Source of the DNA: DATFPK01 sp035264885
GTDB taxonomy: Bacteria > Actinomycetota > Thermoleophilia > Solirubrobacterales > 70-9
Length of the DNA stretch: 30,715 bases
Direction of reading: 5' to 3'
Assembly (NCBI GenBank): GCA_035264885.1
Contig: DATFPK010000107.1
Span: 1 to 30,715 of the forward strand
The position numbers and the translations under genes are program-made. Every line of letters starts with the position of its first letter. Position 1 is the first letter of the stretch. This document shows positions 8,566 to 15,948 of this stretch, in pieces. The notes below the pieces were generated by a model. It saw only the letters and a program-made list of their open reading frames with translations. It was not told the origin of the DNA and ran no database searches.

Positions 8566-9561
8566 TCAGCCGTGCCCGCCGTGGATCGGCGGGTGGGAGA
8601 CGATTGGCTTCTTGAGGAGGGCCTCGCGAGCCTGTTCGATGATCCCCGAGGCGGTCAGGTTGAAGTGCTCCATGCAGGCCTCGGCCGTGCCCGAGACGCC
8701 GAACTCGTCGCCCAGGCCGAGGGCGAAGATCGGCACGGGGTGCTGCTCGGCCGCGGCCTCCCGGACGGCGTCGGCGAGACCGCCGGCGACGCGGTGCTCC
8801 TCGGCCGTCACTCCCACCCCGGTCTTGGCGAGCGACTCGATCACCGCATCGGTGTCGAGCGGCTTCACGGTCACGACGTTCAGGACCTCGGCCTCGACCC
8901 CATCCTCGCGGGCCAGGGTCTCGGCCGCGTCCAGCGCCCGCCACACCATGTGACCGGTGGCGATGATCGAGATGTCCTTGCCCTCGCGAAGGACGTCGGT
9001 GCCGCTCCCGAGCGTCTCCGGGATCTCCTCGTAGACGATCGGGGTCGAGGGACGACCGAACCGCATGTAGATCGGCCCCTCGAAGCGCTCGTAGGACTCG
9101 ATGACCGCCCGGTAGGCCTGGTTGTAGTCGGCCGGCACGACCACCCGCATGTGCGGCAGCACCCGCATCAGCGCGATGTCCTCGATCATCTGGTGGCTCG
9201 CGCCGTCCTCCCCGAGCGACACGCCGCCGTGGCTGGCGCCGATCCGGACCTTGAGCTGGTTGTGGGCGATCCCGAGCCGGATCTGGTCGTAGGAGCGGCC
9301 GGTGGCGAAGACGGCGAAGGTGGATGCGTAGGGCACCTTGCCGGTGGCGGCGAGCCCGCAGGCCATCGACATCATCCCGGCCTCCGCCGCGCCGCAGTTG
9401 AAGAAGCGCTCGGGGAACTTCTTGCCGAACTTGATCGACTGCGTCGAAACCGCCAGGTCGGCGTCGAGGGCGACGACGTTCTCGTCGCGCTCGCCGAGCT
9501 CGACCAGGGCGTCCCCGTAGGCCTGACGTGTTGCGATGGGTTCGGTCTTCGCTTCGGGCAT
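8566..9561 (-). CDS. Transketolase, C-terminal (pyrimidine-binding) subunit
   Basis: This is the C-terminal half of a split transketolase, which moves two-carbon ketol units between sugar phosphates in the pentose-phosphate pathway using thiamine diphosphate. The 331-residue product holds the pyrimidine-binding domain (ATRQAYGDALVELGERDENV, FFNCGAAEAGMMSMACGLA, ASHGGVSLGEDGASHQ) and the C-terminal transketolase domain (GKDISIIATGHMVWRALDAA, GVTAEEHRVAGGLADAV). The catalytic glutamate that activates the cofactor is most likely in CGAAEAGM. It begins 24 bases after the N-terminal subunit gene and must assemble with it. A C-terminal His/Pro-rich end (SHPPIHGGHG) is unusual. 1-deoxyxylulose-5-phosphate synthase is less likely because the two halves are separate genes and match split transketolases better. 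Confidence 0.9.
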   Translation of the reverse strand: MPEAKTEPIATRQAYGDALVELGERDENVVALDADLAVSTQSIKFGKKFPERFFNCGAAEAGMMSMACGLAATGKVPYASTFAVFATGRSYDQIRLGIAHNQLKVRIGASHGGVSLGEDGASHQMIEDIALMRVLPHMRVVVPADYNQAYRAVIESYERFEGPIYMRFGRPSTPIVYEEIPETLGSGTDVLREGKDISIIATGHMVWRALDAAETLAREDGVEAEVLNVVTVKPLDTDAVIESLAKTGVGVTAEEHRVAGGLADAVREAAAEQHPVPIFALGLGDEFGVSGTAEACMEHFNLTASGIIEQAREALLKKPIVSHPPIHGGHG

Positions 9562-9585
9562 CTTGGAGTCGCCGGTCGCCGGTCG

Positions 9586-10545
9586 TCAGTCGGTGGAATC
9601 GGCAGGGGCCGGGATCTCAGGACCGGAGTCCGGCGGCGGGGTGTCGGAGCCGAGCGCGTCGGTCTGTTCGCGGTAGCGCGTCTCGAGCTCCTCGAGCGCC
9701 TGCTCGGCCTGCTCCTGGCTCGGCGGCTTGCCGTGAAACCCGAACCGGCCCTCCATGAACGACACTCCCCTTCCCTTCTTCGTCTGGCAGACGATCGCCG
9801 CCGGCCGGCGGAGCGTGCGGCTGCGCTCGAGGGCCTCGACGATCGCGCCCATGTCATGACCGTCGATCTCGATCGCGTCCCAGCCGAACGCCTCGAACTT
9901 CGCCCGAACGTCGCCGGTGTCCATGACCTCCTCGGTGGTCCCGTCGGTCTGGAGGTGGTTGTAGTCGATGACCGCGGTCAGGTTGGGGACCTCGAAGTGG
10001 GCGGCGGCCGCCACGCCCTCCCAGGTCTCGCCCTCCTGGATGTCGCCGTCGGAGAGCACGCCGAAGACCTGGACGTTGTCGTCGAGCTCGTCGAGCCGGA
10101 GCGCGAGGCAGATGCCGACGCACATCGACAGGCCCTGGCCCAGGGACCCGGTGGAGACCTCGACGCCGGGAGTGCGGGTCATGTCCGGGTGGCCCTGGAG
10201 GTGTGACCCGATCTTGCGCAGGCCCATCAGGTCCTGGTGCGGGAAGTAGCCGTGCTCGGCCAGCGCGGCATACTGGATCGGCGCCGCGTGGCCCTTGCAG
10301 AGGACGAAGCGGTCGCGCTCGGGCCACGACGGATTGCGCGGGTCGTGCCGCAGCACCCGGTAGTAGAGGGCGGTGACGACGTCGGCGGCCGACAGCGACG
10401 AGTCGAGGTGCCCGGACTTGGCGACCGCGAGCATGCGGACGCAGTTGATCCGCAGAACGGTCGCATAGCGCTCGAGCTCGGCGACGGAGGCCTTACGGCC
10501 ATCGTCGAGGGGCGGCGCGGGGTCCGGAACTGGCTTCAGGTGCAT
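9586..10545 (-). CDS. Transketolase, N-terminal (TPP-binding) subunit
   Basis: The thiamine-diphosphate-binding half of the split enzyme. The cofactor motif is clear: GDIQEGETWEGVAAAAH followed by the Asn in DYNHLQTDG. Other landmarks are KSGHLDSSLSAADVVTALYY, CKGHAAPIQYAAL and the glycine-rich STGSLGQGLSMCVGICLALR. I start it at ATG 10545 (MHLKPVPDP), giving 319 residues; the open frame continues upstream but that part is low-complexity. No convincing ribosome site precedes 10545, so the start is moderately certain and a leaderless mRNA is possible. After the core, about 50 residues form a Glu-rich helix and an acidic Pro-rich tail. Transcription is divergent from the lipoprotein gene, with 142 bases between. 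Confidence 0.9.
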   Translation of the reverse strand: MHLKPVPDPAPPLDDGRKASVAELERYATVLRINCVRMLAVAKSGHLDSSLSAADVVTALYYRVLRHDPRNPSWPERDRFVLCKGHAAPIQYAALAEHGYFPHQDLMGLRKIGSHLQGHPDMTRTPGVEVSTGSLGQGLSMCVGICLALRLDELDDNVQVFGVLSDGDIQEGETWEGVAAAAHFEVPNLTAVIDYNHLQTDGTTEEVMDTGDVRAKFEAFGWDAIEIDGHDMGAIVEALERSRTLRRPAAIVCQTKKGRGVSFMEGRFGFHGKPPSQEQAEQALEELETRYREQTDALGSDTPPPDSGPEIPAPADSTD

Positions 10546-10687
10546 GTGGCGCGAGGGGTCGGAGGCAGCGCGCGGATCAGGGTCGGGGAGGCTAGCAGCG
10601 GACCGCACGAGCACGACCCTACGAGGGGACGAGGATGGCGCCCCCGTGGGCGACCGTCGCAATTTGCGGTCTGGTAAGGGTTGCGAG
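10546..10687. promoter_or_regulatory. Divergent promoter region between transketolase and lipoprotein genes
   Basis: This 142-base gap must hold promoters for both directions. The only specific element I can support is AAGGG 7 bases before the lipoprotein ATG. No clear -35/-10 pair stands out. Confidence 0.4.
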
Positions 10688-11362
10688 ATGCCGTCCCGCG
10701 CCCCCCTCCTCCTGGCGATCCCTGCCCTCCTCGTCTCCGGCTGCGGCTGCGGCGGTGGCGGCGGCGGCGGCGAAGACGATGGGAGGGCCCAGGCCCCGAA
10801 GGGCTCTGCCGGACATGCACCCGCACCGGTGGCGGGCGACCGAGGCGCGGCAGAGGCGTCCGCGGGCCCCGCCAGCGCGAACGAGCCGTCGGAACCGGCG
10901 CCGGACGCCGGAGTCGAGGACCGCCCCGGCGGCCCACGGGACCAGGCCGCGGTCGCGCTGGTCCGGCGTTACGTGACCGCTCTCGACGGCGGCGACGGAG
11001 CGACCATCTGCCGGATCGTGGCGCCGAAGGCGCTGCGGCGCGTCCCGTTGCCGCGCCGGCGGCGGACCTGCGCGGCGTCGGTGAGCGCCTCGATCGGCTA
11101 CCGCAACCCGCGCGGCTCCCCGCAGTGGCGAGGCGCGGCTGTCGTCGGGCCTCCGGCCGTCACCCGCGCCCCCTACGGCGCCCGCGTGGTCGTCCCGCTG
11201 CGGACCCGGTTCGCCGACCGCGCCTACGTCTCGCGTGAGGACGACGTCGTCTACCTGCGGCCCAAAGGCGAGGGCTGGCAGATCGCCAAGCCGAGCGCGG
11301 TCTTCTTCCGGGCGATCGGCCGGGCGTCGGTGCCGCCGACCGTCCTCGCGCCGCCGCGCTAG
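10688..11362 (+). CDS. Putative secreted lipoprotein with NTF2-like C-terminal domain
   Basis: The function is not recognised. ATG 10688 is preceded by AAGGG at 7 bases. The N-terminus is a lipoprotein signal (PSRAPLLLAIPALLVSGC) with the lipobox LVSGC, so the protein should be anchored outside the membrane by its first Cys. A Gly run and a Pro/Ala/Glu-rich linker of about 70 residues follow. The C-terminal 130 residues (from DQAAVALVRRYVTALDGGDG) look like the NTF2-like fold: an N-terminal helix with a G-D turn, two cysteines (TICRIV, RRTCAAS), and strands ending in EDDVVYLRPKGEGWQIAKP. The stop overlaps the cydB stop by 3 bases in convergent orientation. Upstream in-frame codons belong to the divergent promoter region. 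Confidence 0.8.
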   Translation: MPSRAPLLLAIPALLVSGCGCGGGGGGGEDDGRAQAPKGSAGHAPAPVAGDRGAAEASAGPASANEPSEPAPDAGVEDRPGGPRDQAAVALVRRYVTALDGGDGATICRIVAPKALRRVPLPRRRRTCAASVSASIGYRNPRGSPQWRGAAVVGPPAVTRAPYGARVVVPLRTRFADRAYVSREDDVVYLRPKGEGWQIAKPSAVFFRAIGRASVPPTVLAPPR

Positions 11363-12579
11363 GACGCCTCCGGACCCTCGGCGCCGGTCAGGCGGCGCGG
11401 ATCGGCGAGCAGCACGAATCCCCAGCCAACCGCGGCCAGCAGGGCGACAATGCCGATCGCCTGGGCGATCCCGCCCTCGAGCAGGAAGGTCAGCGCCGCA
11501 CCCACGGCGCCTGCCGCGACCGTGAACGCCAGCTCGGCGGGCGGGCGGGCCCGCGCTCCCCCAGCAGCCGGCGCCGCCTCCTCTCTCGCAGCCCCCGGGT
11601 CGAACCGGCCACGCAGTGTCAGGCCGAACAGGAGCGACAGCGAGGGAAGCAGGACGGCCAGGCCCACGGCGACGCTGAGCAGGGTCGCGACGAGGGTCGA
11701 GCGCGACGCGGCGGCCTCCGTGATGGTCAGACCCGGCAGGATCTCGGGCGACTGCGCGAGCCCCCACCCGGCGACGATCGCGGCGACGGCGACCGCGGCC
11801 GTGTAGCGGGCGGGCTCGAATCGCTCCGCCCGGACCAGGAAGAGCGTCGCGATGCCGGCGAGCGCGGAGACCAGCACCGCGGCGAGGCCCGCGCCCTCGG
11901 TGAGGCCCTCGTAGAGGTGCTCGGCGTCCCCGTGAAGCACGGCGAGGCCGCCGAGGGCCAGGAGACCGGCCACGGCGCCCGCGACCACCGCCCGCCCCCG
12001 GAATGCCCCAACGAGGGAGCGATCGCCCCTCCGGGCGGCGTCACCCGCCAGGAACACGGCGGCGGTGTAGGCGGAGAAGGCGACGGCGAGGACGCCGATC
12101 AGCATCGACGTCGGGTTGAGCCAGCTCGAGATCAGGTCGCCCTCGGCGTTGCCGACCGGCACCCGGCCGGAGGCGATCCCGCCGATCGCCGCGCCGAGGG
12201 CGAACGGGGTCAGGACCGAGGAGACGGAGAAGAGCCCGAATCCCCAGCGCGTCTCCCCCACGCTCCGCACGACGTATCCGGCCCCCCGCAGGACGATCCC
12301 GAGTGCCGCGAGCAGCAGCGGCGCGGCCAGAGTGGAGAAGATCGAGCCGAACGCCTCCGGGTAGGCGGTCCAGCAGATCACAAGGACGAAGACGAGCCAG
12401 ACGTGGTTCGCCTCCCAGACCGGCGCCATGGCCCGGTGGGTGTGGTCTCGCAACCGCTCGGCGCCTTCCCCGCGAGCGGTCAGCTCCCAGAATCCCGCGC
12501 CGAAGTCGGCGCCGCCGAGCACGACGTAGGCGGCGAGCCCGAAGAGGATCAGCAGGATCGGGATCTCAGCCAGAGACAC
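11359..12579 (-). CDS. cydB: Cytochrome bd ubiquinol/menaquinol oxidase subunit II
   Basis: Subunit II of the bd-type quinol oxidase, an integral membrane protein with eight or nine helices supporting CydA. Diagnostic segments: ILLILFGLAAYVVLGGADFG at the N-terminus, APVWEANHVWLVFVLVICW, and AAPLLLAALGIVLRGAGYV. I choose GTG 12579, because AAGGAG lies exactly 9 bases upstream and the product then starts with (M)SLAEIPILL, as usual for CydB. An ATG at 12600 would add seven polar residues and bury the ribosome site in the coding region. With GTG 12579 the overlap with cydA is 14 bases, so translation is likely coupled. The product is about 406 residues. Between the last helices is an Ala/Arg-rich cytoplasmic linker. 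Confidence 0.93.
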   Translation of the reverse strand: MSLAEIPILLILFGLAAYVVLGGADFGAGFWELTARGEGAERLRDHTHRAMAPVWEANHVWLVFVLVICWTAYPEAFGSIFSTLAAPLLLAALGIVLRGAGYVVRSVGETRWGFGLFSVSSVLTPFALGAAIGGIASGRVPVGNAEGDLISSWLNPTSMLIGVLAVAFSAYTAAVFLAGDAARRGDRSLVGAFRGRAVVAGAVAGLLALGGLAVLHGDAEHLYEGLTEGAGLAAVLVSALAGIATLFLVRAERFEPARYTAAVAVAAIVAGWGLAQSPEILPGLTITEAAASRSTLVATLLSVAVGLAVLLPSLSLLFGLTLRGRFDPGAAREEAAPAAGGARARPPAELAFTVAAGAVGAALTFLLEGGIAQAIGIVALLAAVGWGFVLLADPRRLTGAEGPEAS

Positions 12580-13918
12580 TGGCCGGCTCTCCTTGTTCAT
12601 CGAGCGGGGCCCGGGCGATCCGCCGCAGCACCCACCCGGTGATCACCCCGAGGCCCGCGTAGACGGCGGCCAGCGCCGCGTAACCGACCAGGATCCCGTC
12701 GGCTCCGGTCACGGCCTCCTCGGTGCGCATCACGCCGTAGACGATCCACGGCTGCCGGCCGACCTCGGTCACGATCCAGCCGGAGACCAGGGCGACGACG
12801 GCCAGCGGACCCGCGGCGACGACGGCTCGATAGAACCAGCGCGAATCCGGCAATCGGCGGCGCCGGACCCACGAGACCAGGAACCACCCCGCCAGCGCCG
12901 CGAGCCCGGTGCCGATGCCGACCATCGCCTGGAAGGCGAACCGCACGACGTTGATCGGCGGCTGGTCGTCGCGGGGGACGGTGTCGAGACCCCGAACTTC
13001 GGCGTCGGGGTCGTGGTAGGCGAGCAAAGAGAGCAGCTTCGGGATCGCGATGCCGCCGTTCACGTCTCCATCCTCGTACCAACCGCCGATGTGCACCGGT
13101 GCCCCCTTCTCGCTGTGCCCGACGCCCTCCAGCGCCGCGAGCTTGACCGGCTGGTTCTCGGTGACTTCGCGCGCCGCCCAGTCCCCGACCACGAGCTGAG
13201 CCGGCGCCGCCACTGCGGCCGCGATCAGGGGCACCACGAGTGCGGTGCGGACGTAGCGGGTCCGCTGCCCGCGCAGCCACAGCAGGGCATAGCCCCCCGC
13301 GACGAGGAAGCCGGCGACGATGTAGGCCGCGAGATACATGTGGACCAGCTCGTGCCAGAGATGGGAGTTGCCGAACAGCGCTTCCCACGGCCTGACGTCG
13401 ACGGTGTCCCGCCCACGCAGCTCGAACCCCGACGGGTTGTTCATCCAGGCGTTGACGGCGATAACCATCATCGAGCCGGTGAAGCCGGCGACGATCACGG
13501 GGATTCCGGTCAGCAGATGCAGACGCGGCGAGAGCCGGTCCCATCCGTACACGTAGATCGCGATGAAGATCGCCTCGAGGAAGAACGAGAACCCCTCGAG
13601 CGCGAACGCCAGCCCGAACACGTCGCCGAAGGTCGACATGAACTCCGGCCAGAGCAGGCCGAGCTCGAACGAGAGGATCGTCCCGGTGACCACCCCGACC
13701 GCGAACAGCGCGATCATCACCTTCGACCACCGCTTCGCGATCGTGCGGTAGAGCGGATCGCCGGTGCGCAGCCAGGCCCACTCCATGAAGACGACGAAGG
13801 CCGGGAAGGCGACACCGAAGCAGACGAGCGGGATGTGGACGGCGAACGAGAGGGCCTGCATCTGGCGCGCCTCCAGCAGGTAGTCCTGCTGCACGGGGGC
13901 CAGCGCCGCCAGGTCCAT
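12566..13918 (-). CDS. cydA: Cytochrome bd ubiquinol/menaquinol oxidase subunit I
   Basis: The haem-bearing subunit of the oxygen-reducing bd oxidase; it oxidises quinol at the outer face and reduces O2 to water without pumping protons. Haem-ligand regions are visible: the His in ALSFAVHIPLV (b595 ligand), the His-rich helix SHLWHELVHMYLAAY (b558 His), and the Met in GRQPWIVYGVMRTEEAV (b558 Met). The quinol loop is short, and at 450 residues this is the short Q-loop type. The gene starts 9 bases after the stop of the MauF-like/propeller gene, with no room for a terminator, so the oxidase is almost certainly cotranscribed with the mau-like set. No cydC or cydD assembly genes are in the window. 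Confidence 0.95.
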   Translation of the reverse strand: MDLAALAPVQQDYLLEARQMQALSFAVHIPLVCFGVAFPAFVVFMEWAWLRTGDPLYRTIAKRWSKVMIALFAVGVVTGTILSFELGLLWPEFMSTFGDVFGLAFALEGFSFFLEAIFIAIYVYGWDRLSPRLHLLTGIPVIVAGFTGSMMVIAVNAWMNNPSGFELRGRDTVDVRPWEALFGNSHLWHELVHMYLAAYIVAGFLVAGGYALLWLRGQRTRYVRTALVVPLIAAAVAAPAQLVVGDWAAREVTENQPVKLAALEGVGHSEKGAPVHIGGWYEDGDVNGGIAIPKLLSLLAYHDPDAEVRGLDTVPRDDQPPINVVRFAFQAMVGIGTGLAALAGWFLVSWVRRRRLPDSRWFYRAVVAAGPLAVVALVSGWIVTEVGRQPWIVYGVMRTEEAVTGADGILVGYAALAAVYAGLGVITGWVLRRIARAPLDEQGEPASVSG

Positions 13919-13927
13919 GACCCGAGG

Positions 13928-15376
13928 CTACCTGCGGCCGACCCGCAAAACCCTGCTCTTGGCGCGGCCGCGCTCGCCGAACCGGAGGACCGTCAGGTAG
14001 GCCCGCCGTGAGTCGATCGCCGTCGTCCAGAAGGTCCCGAAGCGGCGGCGGCGGGCGAACAGCGTCCGGCTTCCCCGGCGCCCCAGACGCCGGACCCGGA
14101 GCTGCTGGCGCCGCCCCGCCGAGCGGACGTAGAGGAGGGCGCGGCCGGCCAGGGTCGGCGAGCCGAGGGCGATGGTGTGGGAGACGAGCAGCGTCTTGAC
14201 CCGCCCGCTGCGAAGCCGGGCGACGCGGATCGCGTTGGACCGCGGGCTCGCCCGCGTGAAGGCGACGCGGCCGTTCGAGAGGCTCGGTCGCCCCAGCAGC
14301 ACGGGCGGCCGCGCCCGCGCGACGGTCCGTACCCGGCCGGGGTGTGCGCGGTGGAGGATCCGGCGTGTCCGGATCGCCTGCCGCCCCCTGCCGCGGCCGG
14401 TCAGCCAGACGAGCCAACTGCCGCTGACCGCGACCTCGCGCACACCCGGCGCGCGGTATGACGCGACCTCGCGAAGCGAGGGTCGCAGCAACAGGACGAT
14501 GTTGTCGCGGCGCAGCACCGCGACGTAGGGTCCGCCCACCGCCGGATCCGTGCCGGGGAGAAGCTCGAACCCACCGCGGCGACGGATCAGGCCGCGCTGT
14601 CGCCTCCCCTGGACGACCAGGGTGCCCCCGTAGGCGGAGGGGTCGGCCGCCGCTGCGCGAACGGGCTCGGCACGAGCCAGAGCCGGGGACTCGTCGGCGC
14701 CGGCGACGTGGGGGGTGATGACCAGGGCGATGGCGACGGCGCCCAGCGCCCCGGCGTCCCCGAGGCGGAAGCCGTAGTAGATCCCCGGGCGCTCGGCCAT
14801 CGCCGCTGCCATCCGGATGCCGGCGGAGAGGTCTACGAAGGGCCCGATGACCAGAACCGGCAGCGCCCGCCCGGCGCCGAAGGCGAGACCGGCGATCGCC
14901 CCGAGCGACGGATCGCCGACCGAGAGGCAGACGCCGGCGAGGGCGAACAGCCCGAAGCTGAGGACGAAGGTGGTGAAGCCGAGGCCGAGCAGGACCCCGT
15001 AGAGGAAGCCGGTCAGCGGCATCGGCAGCCGGCGGCGCCACGGCTCGGGCAGCTGCCGGCGGATCTGCGGCCTGATCGGCGCGCGCCGGGCGTCGGCCAG
15101 TCCCGCCGCCACGGCGAGGCCGGCGGCGAGGAGGAACGCGAGGCGCCCGCCGGTGCCGGCCAAGTCACCGATCGCGGCGAGTCCGCCGAATGTCACCACG
15201 CCGCCGAGGGGTGCCCCGAGCGCGAAGGCGAGGCAGGAGACGATCGCCAGCGCACGGCCACCGCGATGACCCGTGGGCCCGAGCGTCTCGATCACCGAGA
15301 AGCCGCATGGGGACCAGGTTCCGGTCAGCCCGGCGAGCAGTGCCACCGCCGCGACCGCCGCGTCGAGCCCGCTCAA
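13928..15376 (-). CDS. Fusion: CcdA/MauF-like membrane domain + beta-propeller-like domain
   Basis: This looks like a two-part redox-associated membrane protein. Residues 1-225 hold about six hydrophobic helices with CcdA/DsbD-like Cys motifs: WSPCGFSVIE (Cys24), AIVSCLAFALG (Cys48) and AGVCLSVG (Cys150). CcdA-type domains pass electrons across the membrane, and MauF of methylamine dehydrogenase clusters belongs to the same broad family. Residues 245-482 are Arg-rich, predicted extracytoplasmic, and made of repeated short strands of about 40 residues (GRPSLSNGRVAFTR..., GSPTLAGRALLYVRS...), as in TolB/PD40 propeller blades; five or six are visible. The start is TTG 15376: it overlaps the upstream stop as TTGA and has GAGGA 8 bases before. 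The frame is open further upstream but antisense-like. The fusion itself is clear from sequence; the propeller's relation to the MADH heavy chain (MauB) is inferred. Confidence 0.72.
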   Translation of the reverse strand: MSGLDAAVAAVALLAGLTGTWSPCGFSVIETLGPTGHRGGRALAIVSCLAFALGAPLGGVVTFGGLAAIGDLAGTGGRLAFLLAAGLAVAAGLADARRAPIRPQIRRQLPEPWRRRLPMPLTGFLYGVLLGLGFTTFVLSFGLFALAGVCLSVGDPSLGAIAGLAFGAGRALPVLVIGPFVDLSAGIRMAAAMAERPGIYYGFRLGDAGALGAVAIALVITPHVAGADESPALARAEPVRAAAADPSAYGGTLVVQGRRQRGLIRRRGGFELLPGTDPAVGGPYVAVLRRDNIVLLLRPSLREVASYRAPGVREVAVSGSWLVWLTGRGRGRQAIRTRRILHRAHPGRVRTVARARPPVLLGRPSLSNGRVAFTRASPRSNAIRVARLRSGRVKTLLVSHTIALGSPTLAGRALLYVRSAGRRQQLRVRRLGRRGSRTLFARRRRFGTFWTTAIDSRRAYLTVLRFGERGRAKSRVLRVGRR

Positions 15377-15948
15377 CAGGGGATCCTCGTGTCGTAGTAG
15401 GTGACGCAGAAGACCCGCCTGCCGCCGTAGCAGTAGCCGGTCAGCGAGGCGTCGCCGTTGATCCGCCTGCCGCTGTACGCGCAGCAGTCCCAGAGCTTGC
15501 GCACCTGCCCGAAGCAGCAGCGGTACCACCCGCCCTGCAGCTCGCCGTCGAAGCCGTAGACCCTCCCGGTCTCGTCGCAGATCCGGGTTCGCGGGGCGGG
15601 TGGCAGGGGCCGGCCGTCGGGATCCCGGAGGAGCGTCCCGTCGTTGTCAACCGGCCGGCCCCTGCGGTCGACGCGGCGCCCCAGGTTGTCGACCGGATGG
15701 CCTCCGGACGCGCTCAGCGGGAACCCGCGCGAGTCGACCCTCGGCTCGCCGAGGGGGTGCAGACAGGAGCCGGTCGTGTAGGTGTGCCCGCAGAGGTGGT
15801 AGGCCTCGCTCTCCCCCGGCTTCACCGCCGCGGCGACCGTACCGCCCGCAGACGCGAGGAAGAGCGCCCGCCCGACGCGCGAGAGGAAGCCGCGCCGAGA
15901 GGTCTCCGCGGCCAGCGATTCGAACGGGTTTCGGTCCTCAGCCGACAG
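15373..15948 (-). CDS. Tat-exported Cys-rich protein resembling methylamine dehydrogenase light chain (MauA-like)
   Basis: The N-terminus carries a twin-arginine signal, TSRRGFLSRVGRALFLASAG, with Arg18-Arg19, so the protein should be exported folded. The mature part has ten Cys (including RCC, DCC, GYC and the terminal IPC), two Trp (141 and 153) and a GGWYRCC...LWDCCAYS stretch recalling the disulfide-rich MADH light chain. The Trp corresponding to MADH W108 is not evident, so a TTQ cofactor is doubtful. Residues 66-117 are a hydrophilic insertion with VDN/GRPVD/DPDGRPL repeats. No ATG, GTG or TTG is in frame upstream of the signal; the best start is CTG 15948, with GGAGG 5 bases upstream, overlapping the preceding stop by 11 bases. 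GTG 15825 would delete the Tat signal. Direct coupling to the MauE-thioredoxin gene fits a need for disulfide maturation. Substrate unknown. Confidence 0.65.
   Translation of the reverse strand: MSAEDRNPFESLAAETSRRGFLSRVGRALFLASAGGTVAAAVKPGESEAYHLCGHTYTTGSCLHPLGEPRVDSRGFPLSASGGHPVDNLGRRVDRRGRPVDNDGTLLRDPDGRPLPPAPRTRICDETGRVYGFDGELQGGWYRCCFGQVRKLWDCCAYSGRRINGDASLTGYCYGGRRVFCVTYYDTRIPC

Noticed and set aside
7102..10206. A 1034-codon open frame on the plus strand
   Set aside because: It runs antisense across the glycosidase and both transketolase genes, which have clear family motifs. Its translation is Asp/Arg/Gly/Val-rich with no domain. Long antisense frames are expected at this GC content.
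15376..15529. N-terminal extension of the MauF-like/propeller protein up to 15529
   Set aside because: That stretch overlaps the MauA-like gene in another frame, is Arg/Leu-rich without domain features, and TTG 15376 has a good ribosome site and a TTGA overlap.
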